A stretch of 64,000 nt of DNA from Neoarius graeffei (taxonomy: Eukaryota; Chordata; Actinopteri; Siluriformes; Ariidae). This document shows, piece after piece, positions 45,160 to 55,600 of this stretch. Made by a program: the position numbers and the translations under genes. Under the pieces are notes generated by a model. It saw only the letters and a list, made by a program, of their open reading frames with translations. It did not search any database and had not been told where the DNA came from. The DNA lies in the NCBI RefSeq assembly GCF_027579695.1, contig NC_083592.1:31081961-31145960 (forward strand), in the 5' to 3' direction. Numbering within the stretch: the first letter of the stretch is position 1; every line of letters begins with the position of its first letter.

Positions 45160-46180
45160 CCAGCCTAATGCGTATTCGCACGGGACTAGCATTGTCACTG
45201 GACGTCTGTGTTTGACAAAATATAGTAGGTAATTTGCGGCGGAATTATTACTTTACAAATTACAGACATGGCGCATTCGCACGGGACTAACATCTCAGAC
45301 ATTCTCTGCAATTATTACAAATCGCCAGAGGTTCACAGGTAATACAGGCCAAAAAAAAAAAAAAAAAGTGTGTTTCCGGTAACATGAAATACTAAAATAA
45401 GGTCGGTAGGTAGGAAAGTTTTTTTTTTTCTTAATTTTTTTTATTTTGTTCGAAAAAATTAACACAAGTAAACATCTTATAAAATGGTATTTTGGCACAG
45501 AATCCTTTATACCACACATCATCATAAAATAAGTGTTTTAAATCTTTAAACGAATAAAAAAAAATATCGCGAGAGTTCGAGTTATGATCTACGGAAGCGA
45601 TATTTCATGATATTTTCATGTAATAACGTGAAAACACCTTATCAAGAAATGATGTGAAAATAACGTCCTAGGCTAGGCTACTTCCATTAAAAGCAGACGG
45701 CCTAGCCTAGCCTACTGTAGAACTTGGGTCGAGCAAAAACATGGCTGAATCCTGAATGACTCCTATTTGTATAAATAGGGGACTACATAGGCGGCAAAAT
45801 GTAGTGTTTTTCCCTGCCATGGAAGTGCACTTGTATACTGAAAAGGAAGCAATTTGCATTACAGCCTTGAATGAGGATTCAAAATGGCGGCTCGGCTCAG
45901 TTTTCCTTCCTCCTTCAGTATACAAGTGCGCTTCCATGTTTATGCAGGAGGGCTGATAGAAGTGGCGAAACATTTTACTTTTTATCACTTGAACTTAACT
46001 TGAATGCGTTGAAACAAAAAATTATGACAAACTAACGCCGCTTATACTAAAATATCGAGGGAAATTTGTAATAAAAACTTTACGGTCGGCAATTTCGACG
46101 CGGAAATTCTCGATCGGTCGGGTTACTGGAAACACACTATTTTTTATTTGGCCTAATCCCGTGTGAATAGGGCTCTAGTC
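45160..46180. mobile_element. Decayed inverted-repeat element
   Basis: ATTCGCACGGGACTAG-type ends occur at about 45174 and 45262, and their reverse (CTAATCCCGTGTGAATA) at about 46151. Inside, GGAAGTGCACTTGTATACTG (about 45821) is mirrored by CAGTATACAAGTGCGCTTCC (about 45916). No transposase recognised. Confidence 0.45.
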
Positions 46181-46709
46181 TGACTTAGCTACCGAAACAC
46201 ATCTCAGGCTTGTCAGGTCTTAGTTTATCTTTCAACTTCCTTATGACTTGTATACTTTGATCAATAAATGATTAAGAAGTTCTGTTTGCTTTACTGTTGT
46301 GATATTATTTTCTAAAAAATAAAATAATCACGGTGATCATAGTCGTAACCGGAGTTAAAATCGTAGTGAGGTCCACCATGAAAAAATGTGTCAAAGTTAA
46401 TATACCACAATGCTGAATGTATACTACACAACTGAGACTAATAGAAATAAGAATACAACCATAATAATAGGTTTATATTAAAGAGCAAGATTTTAGTATT
46501 TTATTTAAGTGATACAGCTGAGTTTTTGTAGATTATATTTGTATTAAAATTTACTGCTTTCATTGAATAAATGTATGCAGTTGAACAGTCAGTTCTAAGA
46601 CGTTATGTACAGCAATAAATAGGAAAGTGTGCGTGCAAACTTTTACTCTCTACAGCTTAACTAAAACAGACGAGTGGCAACTTTTTTCCCCTCAAGTGCC
46701 TGATTGTTA

Positions 46710-49171
46710 GGGGAGAGCAGGGAGACTTGGGAGAAGATTTCAGCTTTTGTAGATTGTGTGAAATTCTTTGCAAGTACAGTAGTGCCACATTCATATTACT
46801 TTAGAGAGAATTTACTATATCTTCTTACGACAACATTAGTTTCTCAGTTTGTCATATACTGTATACTGACCCTCAGGCTTCACTTTTTCTGCCATTATTT
46901 TTTGCAGGGAGACATGGAACAAACATAAAATACCTAGGCCTATATGTTTAATTTTTATTTATTATCAAAACTTGTATGGACACACAATGCTGGTACAGCG
47001 ATAGAAAAATGTCAGTTACCCAAAACCTGACGAGACAAAACGGTTCCATTCTCAAGAAGGAATGAAATAAGTTTAATCCTCATGCAGGTACGCTCCCATA
47101 TTTTTATCAGACGTTTTTAAACAATTTTATATTTGTAAACTACAAGAAGAATACCTGTAATACGAACTGTCCCAACTCCCCCCATCTGGACATTTTTTGG
47201 AAAAAAAAAATAGTTTAAATGTCTCCTTAAACGTTTCCCCCCAGAATTTAAGTTTAATAAACGAGACCGTCAATGACGGCGTAGCTCACTCCGGCCCCGT
47301 CTAGTCCAGAAGGAACGATCTAAAGTGGGCCACCTTGTGCAATAAATGTTGCAAGCTATATATAGACACTATATCCACCCTAGAAATTCCAACCTATTTG
47401 CCAGAAAGAATCCAAAACGCTGAGGAATTGACCAAGAAGAAGCAATCATTAAGGCTTAATTCGTCCATAATTTCATTGAGAATTGTAATCAAGCAAATCT
47501 GGGTAGAAGTTATATGCACCCAAGGTACCCCACCTTCATGCTAGAAAGAATCAAAATCAGTGAAGAACTGAGGGAAAAGAAGTGATTTGTGTAGAAACTG
47601 CTCGTTAGGACTTAATTACTCCATATCATCATTATTAATTGCAATTATGCAAATTTGGGTAGAAGCTAGGCAGACCGACCTTCCTGCCAAAAAGAAAAAT
47701 AGGTACCCTATGGGTACATGTGGCTACCGCTTATAAATAAAATTGCTTTCTGATCCCATATCCATACGGTAAATATAGCATGTGTGCATGTTATCAATTC
47801 GACTCGCCTCATCTCTTGCAAGCATCACCAAGCTGTGAGCAGCATCAGGGCTTGGAGTATTTTGGTTACCAATTTTGTTTACTGTGTTTTGTTCAATACA
47901 GTGCTATGAACTAGATCTGTTTTCAAAATAGTAAGAAAGCACTTGTTCATGAATTGACCTAGAAGCATTATTTAGTACTAATGAGCACATTTTGTTTCAC
48001 GAGTGTAGTATAAAGACCAAAAATAAATGAAAAAATGAAAGCGAATAGCAGAAGTTTGACCAATTATACTTAGTTTTCACGAAGGAACTGATTTATTCCC
48101 ACATGGGACTTGTAATTGCAAACCGAGTGGCTCGCTCAAAAGATTCCAGCGTTGTCTTCGCTGCCTTCTCGAGTTTTGTTGAATGGCTGGAATTCTTGGC
48201 GTAAATATCTGCCAAAAAGCTCAAAAAAACTAACAAAACCTTTCATTTGACCTTTCAGAAAGACCAAACAAAAGCTCTGATGATCAAAAGGTAAATTATC
48301 ATGAAATAAACACCACTTACTTGATATCGAATCAGTAGCCTCGGCGAACACAAAAGGTGAATTTTGTTTATCTTTTTATCTGCCGATTATCTTCCGGTAC
48401 TACGAATTTATCACGAGGTTTCTCTTATTTCATTTCTGGTTCTGATTGGTTCCGACGTTTATCAAGATGTAGAACGGGTAATCAAACTTGATCAGGATAA
48501 GTGCTGATTGGTTACAAAGTTTTACTATTGTTACACCCATTCTTATAACGATCACATAGTGGCTTCGCCACTCGTTCTTGTGTACCTTTGATAACGCGAG
48601 ATCAACTGTTCATATCGCAAGATAACGATTTGCCGTTCTGGTGATTGTAATGCTTGTGCGCATGCGCAGTGTGCTATTGTTACACTCATTCTTACATTCT
48701 TACAACATGATGACATAGTGGCTCCGCCTCTACAAAGCAGTAGCCACAATAAAAATCGGTGATGAATCGAGAGAGAAGAAGCGATTTTCTTGAAATGTGG
48801 ACGACGTCGGACGAACAACACATGATGGCGTAAGCTCATCGTCTGTTGGCCAGATGAGCTAATAATAATAATACTATATCTGGTAACTCTAGGCGACATA
48901 CTTTAATTCCTAACAAATCCCTAATTCACTAGCATACATTACACCATAGAATGGATGTGAAATAGAAAATACAAGTTTTGGTTGACAAAAATATTGAACT
49001 GCACAGAGACCTTCCTGCAGTGTCCAACTTTGTGGCTCCAAAGGAAATGGGTTACTCTAAGGAGCAACTTTCTAACTTCTGATGGAATCTGAAAGCTGAT
49101 TGGTTGAGATTAATTTATGAGAATACAAACAATCCCAAGTCCCCCCCATCCTTAGTCTCCCTGCTCTCCCC
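46710..49171. mobile_element. 2.5-kb element with terminal inverted repeats, TA flanks
   Basis: Ends GGGGAGAGCAGGGAGACTTG and, in reverse, GGGGAGAGCAGGGAGACTAA, with TA at 46708-46709 and 49172-49173. Sub-terminal blocks rich in CCCAACTCCCCCC-type words occur near 47168 and 49133. The inside holds loosely repeated units of about 135 bases (47335-47640, AGAAAGAATC and CTTAATT-CTCCAT). It also holds GATCACATAGTGGCTTCGCC, which returns at 48708 as GATGACATAGTGGCTCCGCC. No transposase recognised, so it is probably non-autonomous. Confidence 0.65.
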
Positions 49172-49507
49172 TACCATAAAACATGGTGTATGTGCCTAAA
49201 AAACACCACCGTCTGAAACTGCCGCCTTATAGCGAGTTACTGCCGTGTCTACAACGTAGCATTAGTAGCAGTAATTTAGAAACTGTTTCCTTTGTACCAC
49301 CACTTGCCATCCGGCAAAGGTGGTCTACCAGTTTAAACAACTCGGCCTGTGTTTTGGCAGCGCTGGTGAGACTGGGCTGGATTTTACAGTCGTGTAGTAA
49401 CTATGACTTGGATTTTAATTAACACTCCTCATATATATAAAATATATTTTTTGACCTGCATGTACAGATTTGCTCATTAATCTCAGATTGCTCTTGCAAT
49501 TCTCCAG

Positions 49508-49628
49508 CTGGATCAGAAACACACAAGGGAGGTTCGGCGTTGATGTGAACGGTTGATAAATGAAGACTTTGGCTTGGCTTGTACTACACTGATTAATTGC
49601 TTAATCCATGATGGAGGAGAGCTCTGAT
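49508..49628 (+). other. Exon 2 of the STRBP/ILF3-like gene: 5' UTR end and start codon
   Basis: The acceptor (TTCTCCAG, AG at 49506-49507) opens the exon. Stops lie upstream in frame. Translation starts at ATG 49608 or the adjacent ATG 49611 (MMEESSD). Donor GTAAGT at 49629. Confidence 0.65.
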
Positions 49629-52600
49629 GTAAGTTCCACTGATCTTTTTGTTTTGTGTGCCACATTTGTATGTAATGCTGTTTATTTATCATTGCGTCCC
49701 ATTGTTTGTGTGTTGCGTAGTGCTCTCCTGAATCGTTGGCTAACGATGATCGTTATGTGATGGCCAAACATGCGGCCGTGTACCCATCAGCTGAAGAGCT
49801 AGAGGCTGTCCAGTCTCTGGTGTCGGCGGTAGAAGGAGGACTAAAGTATGTCTCTGACTGGCTAATGGATTCCACCAAGGCCAGTGGTCTTGTATCTACT
49901 GAACCTGCAGAACCCAACCCAAAGTTAGTCCCTCAGGATTTCTCATCACTTTTTATACATTTATATCTTTATTTATTTGTAGTATTCAACAACGGAGTAG
50001 GTTGTTTCAAGATCTTTTAATGCTCCAGCCATTGTTGTTTAGGTGTGGAGGGCCACTGGTTGGCGTCATGCGTGTTGGATCTGTGGCTAAAGGCCTCCTT
50101 ATCAAGGGTCTGATGGACCTCGAGCTGGTTTTGCTGTGCCGAGAAAAGCCTACTAAAAATCTGCTTCTCACAATCTGCACCAACCTGCCACTGCAGATGA
50201 AGGTTTGCTGGTTTTATTTAGAGCATTCCCACTGAGACCTCTGCAAGCTTTTGTTTCCTTTAGAACTGGACTGAAACTGCTGCTGGTGTATTGCCCTTTC
50301 TCGAAATAACCAACCTGCCTGAAATGCATCACTGATGCACCTTGTTTTCTGGAATGTGTTGCGCTATGAGCGACTCTCCAGTGGACATAATTAAGCTGCA
50401 GAAAATGAGTCTAATTGCAAAGCAGCCCATTTGTACTGGGCTTTGATTAAACTACATTAGTATTGTGCATCTTGGCTTTAGACAATACCATCAGCACTTG
50501 GCAAATGGAGCTAACCTGATTACTTGTAGCAACTTCCCACTGTAAGTCAATTTATACGGTATTTAAAAAAATGTGTTTCTAAAGGAGCTAACTTTGTAAC
50601 CTTGACACATTGGGCACATTTTATTCGCTACATGTAGCCGAGTCTTTTCTCTCCTCCTTTGCAGAAACTGTCAGAGGATATGCACACAGTGCAGCCCTGC
50701 ATTCCAGAGGCAGCTATTCTAGTGTTCAAAAGCAGCAGACCTGATCTGCCTTTGAGGGTCATCCTTACTTCAATGCAGATGAAAAGCCAGGAGCTGGAGA
50801 AAAACCAAGGTAACAGCCTTCGAATGTCCTCGAAACTTTTAACAGTCTTGGTGAAAAAGGATCAGCGACAGTACGATCCACAGAAATCATTCTCTGATCA
50901 AATTATGCAGTTTTACATATTGATTCACCAAGAGAGACTGATATAGCTTCTTGATGAGTCAACTCCGCATCCGAGTTGTCTCGGCATTGTGCCGGGTGCT
51001 ACCGGATTCTTGTTTCTTTTGACGCAGCAGCTGGTGTGTTGTTGTCGGGGAGCCCTGGGATCCGGGCTTCCTTCTTTCTTTCTTTCTTTTCTTTTTTTCC
51101 TCCTCTCACCCTCCTGTCACACCATGAAATTGACTCCTAACAAAAAATTTTCCGAAGCATTTACTCCATTAATTTTCCCCTCTTCTTGCTGATCTTTTTG
51201 GGAATGTAGCACAGATACGTTTTCTTTCACGAGGGCACTAATGATATGAACTAGCATTGTATTGTTGCCACTATTACAGCTTATAATTATGAGCTCCCAC
51301 AGTTGGGCTTGTTAGAATATTTGTTCTCTCAGGATTTCCTGGGATGACATAAACACAACCAAATGTGAACAGAAAATACCAGCATGCAGCTAAAGACGAG
51401 TGAGAAGAATCAAATTGCTGTACCTAACAACGCAAACTTCATGGTGATTATGGTGTTCAGGTTTCCTGGCTTCTGGTCCAGAGCTCATGCTAGTATTTTT
51501 AGTTCTTGCTTATATTGACACATTTGGTCTGCTTACTGCTTAATGTCTCTGATCTGCATCTTGAGTTGACGAAAATGAGAAAAATCAGTTTTGTTTTTTT
51601 TAATTTTGCATGAAAAACCATGTTCTTAACTCAGTCAGATCAGTGGGATCCTAAGTGTAGTATTGCACTTTTCTGCCAGTGCATCCTGACAGAAAAGCTC
51701 ATGGCGAATCTGTTGTGTGTCCTGTTCTGTTCTTCTCACCAGTGGAAAACACAAAAGTGAAAGATCCGTCTGATCTGCTGGACCAGCAGAGATGCCTGCT
51801 TGCTCTGGCCTCTCTGCGCCATGCCAAATGGTTCCAGGTTGGCCATCCGTTTGCACTATTTGGTTGTTGTAGCCTTTCAACATGGATAAATACAAGAATC
51901 AATTCACAGCTTGAAACAATTTGATATTAAAAGTCCAACACTGTCCTTTCAGGCTCCCGAAATCAGACAACTTTCATTCCTCCTCTGAATGACCCAGACT
52001 GAATGAAACACTCTCTACCTTTATTCCAGCACTCACCTTTCCTCTTTGCTTTACGCTTCTGAATTGCATGACATCTTTTGTTTTTGTTCCATATTTGTAT
52101 ATCTTAGTTTAAAAATAAATAAATAAATAAAGGTGTGGTCTGACTTCCGCAGGTCCGAGTGAGTGGGAAGAGATCCTGTCTCATAGTCATGCGGATCCTG
52201 AGGGATATATGCAACACGAAACCAGTCTGGGCTCCTCTGAAAGGATGGGTGAGTTGGGTGACTGTTGAATCAGCATTATTGATAGTCAAGATTCAGGTGA
52301 TTAACACAATATGAGATTAGATTTCGGTGACAATATGCAAGGTATGTGTACTGTATAAGTATCTGCTACTGTGTCACAGTTTGGTAGACCAGCTGTACTG
52401 CAGAGAACCAGTGAGATTTGAAATGGATAGTTAAGATCAGTGTTGTAGTCGAGTCCGAGTCCAGTCTTGAGTCCCCAGTGTTCAAGTCCAAGCCATTAAA
52501 GAAAATTTCAAGTCAAGTCCACTATTGATCCGAGTCGAGTCCGAGAACAAGATTCCAACTGCACCATTTGACGGTGGCTGTTGCTGCCTTTATCTGAAAC

Positions 52601-55600
52601 CGCTTCTGCTACTGTGTTGGACTAACGTTACTGCCCCATTTTAGTTAATAGGCTACAGATAAAAAGCTTGTTCGTCGCTCAGCAAGCCCCGCCCACTATC
52701 AACAGAGCAAATAACATGAGAGAGGGTTAACACGAGCTAGTTCCTCGGTCAGCAAGCAAGCCCCGCTATCAACAGAGCAATGAACATAGCGTGTCACTTC
52801 CTTCTCTGGGTGGAGTCTTGCCAAACGACGACTGAAGTTCGAGGTTGTTCCCATCGTCTCCTCGATAGTTCTTCTACATATGGAACACACAGCAGTGCAT
52901 TTTTCCCACTGCATGAGAAGTCTGTATAAACAAAGCGGACAGTCCTAGGGGCTTCTCTCCAGGCATTTTAGCACCATTAACGTTAGTTTGTTCCTGAACA
53001 TGACATATGAACAGCTGAATGTGCATTCTCTTGCACGAAATTAGTATAAAAATTAATGTAGATATAAATATCTTGTGCCAAATTATTATGGCATGTTACA
53101 AAAAAAATAAAGAAAAAATTAGAGTCCTCACCTCCAGTTTACAAGTTCGAATGCAGTTAATGCTCGAGTCTGAGTCATCAGTGCTCAAGTCCGAGTCATC
53201 AGTGCTCAAGTCTGAGTCAAGTCATGAGTCCTTAAAATTAGAGCATGAGTCGGACTTGAGTCCGAGTCCTGGACTTGAGTACTACAAGCCTGGTTAAGAT
53301 TGCACAGAGGATTGTGGGAACTAAGCTACCAAATCTGGCCAAAATTTATGCTAACTGTTTATGCAAGAGAGCTAACAACGTTATCAAGGACTCGACACAT
53401 CAAGGTCATAAACTGTTTGTTTCCCTCCCATTGGGCAAAGGATACAGGACTATCAGGACATGCAGTTAGACTGAGGAACAGCTTCTTCCCCAGAGCTGTA
53501 GCCTCCATTACACCCCCCTCTCTCACACACCACCAAGTTGCTGCTAACGTACTGATCACTTTACATTCAGGACTGTAAATACAGTTATTACAGTCTGTAC
53601 AATATCTGCTTACACTGCACTTCTATTTTACTGACTTGCTCTCTTTACACATAGGAATGTAAATACACCTATTACAATTGTGCAAAATCTGCCGACACTG
53701 CAGTTCCCCCACTTACTCTATCTTGTATTTTATTTATTTTATTTATATCCTTTTTATTGCTGCTGTTTTCTCTGAGTGCTACCAAACTAAGTTTCGTTGT
53801 ATAACTACAATGACAAAGTCTTATCTTAATCTTCTTTTCAAATTGTTTATTTTACGATCAACTCTACATATTGTGTCTCTCCAGCCAGTTGAACTGATAT
53901 GTGAAAAAGCCTTCGCCACGAGTTACAGGCCACTGGGACCAAGTGAGACTCTGAGACGGGTCTTGGAATGTATTTCCACAGGCATCTTCCTGCCAGGTAA
54001 GTTCCCTGAAACCACTAGTTACCAGAGGTGGACAAAGTATCCAACTTCAGTACTTAAGTCAAAGTACAGGTCCCGCTGGTCAAATGTTACTCCGATACAA
54101 GTGAAAGTTGTCCAGTCAAATTTTTACTTAAGTTAAAGTACTGAAGTACTTGCTTTTAAAAATGCTTAAGTATTAAAAGTGCATTTTCTGTCAATGCATC
54201 GTTGTATTATTGCCACAACGTTTACAAAATCTAATGGCATTACCAAAGACAGAAATGTGAATTCACAAAATGAACGCATGCCGTGCCATCATGGTGGTTT
54301 AACGTTAAGCTACCGGTAGCTACGTAGTCAGTGAAACTCCACCTGACATGCTAGCAAACTCTTTTCAAACTCGAAAACATATTGGGTAGCTAACGCTACT
54401 AGAAAAGAAAGATTTCTACATTTTGTTTATTTGGCGAGATCATGCTAAAACATATCTGAAGTCCTTTCAGAAATAAGTTAACGTTATTCATGTTAGCATA
54501 ACTCCATTTTTACATGCTAACAGTGTCCAAGTTAACTAGCTATGTGTAAATGTTAGCTGTGGACAAGGCTACGGCAACTTGGCGGGCAAATCCATAGAAA
54601 ATCATTTGACTAACCAGACTGCATAGCTATTGGAACATTATCGCTAGCTCTAAAAGCACAGACAACTTCACTGCAAGCTTTCTCTTGGAATAAAACATAT
54701 GTACCTCAATATGCTTACGCAGGTTGGATAATGGGTTTTTGTAGGCCGTGATGTGGCTTGTTTTCGGCAAACAAAGCAAACATCTCATCTCATCTCGTTA
54801 TCTGTAGCCGCTTTATCCTGTTCTACAGGGTCGCAGGCAAGCTAGAGCCTATCCCAGCTGACTACGGGTGGAAGGCGGGGTACACCTGGACAAGTCGCCA
54901 GGTCATCACAGGGTTGACACATAGACACAGACAACCATTCACACTCACATTCACACCTACGGTCAATTTAGAGTCACCAGTTAACCTAACCTGCATGTCT
55001 TTGGACTGTGGGGGAAACTGGTGCACCCGGAAGAAACCCACACGGACACGGGGAGAACATGCAAACTCCACACAGAAAGGCCCTCGCCGGCCACGGGGCT
55101 CAAACCCAGACCTTCTTGCTGTGAGGCGTCAGCGCTAACCACTACACCACCGTGCTGCCCAAAGCAAACATTTAAAATTAAAAAAAATCTTAAATTCTTT
55201 CAGAAAACTGAAACATGGGTTCATGGGCCATGGGTGTGTGTGTTCTCCAGAAGAACCGTCTCCTTCCGTACTGCCATCAAGTCATCAAGTTCAAATAATG
55301 CTGCTGAGAAATCACTGAACTTGATTTTATACAGTCTGTGGACGTGACGTGACCCTAGTGATTACTGATCGGCTCTCAGTATCACCTGTGGGGGAAAAAA
55401 ACACAATCACGTTTTAGAAAAGAAAAGAAAAAAACATCCACTTTCAAAGCTGCTTCATAGTAACGAGTAAGAGGACCTTGATAGAAATGTAGTGGAGTGA
55501 AAAGTACGATATTTGCCTTTCAAATGTAGTGAAGTTAAAGTCAGAAGTTTCAAAAAAAAAAATACTCAAGTAAAGTACAGATACTCAAAGTGCACTTAAG

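Noticed and set aside
45295-46928. Several 66-93 codon frames between 45.3 and 46.9 kb
   Set aside because: They lie in inverted-repeat elements or AT-rich sequence, with no domain and no splice context.
49183-49422. A 79-codon frame just upstream of the STRBP/ILF3-like start
   Set aside because: No recognised motif and no splice link to the gene. It may be chance; I could not support it.
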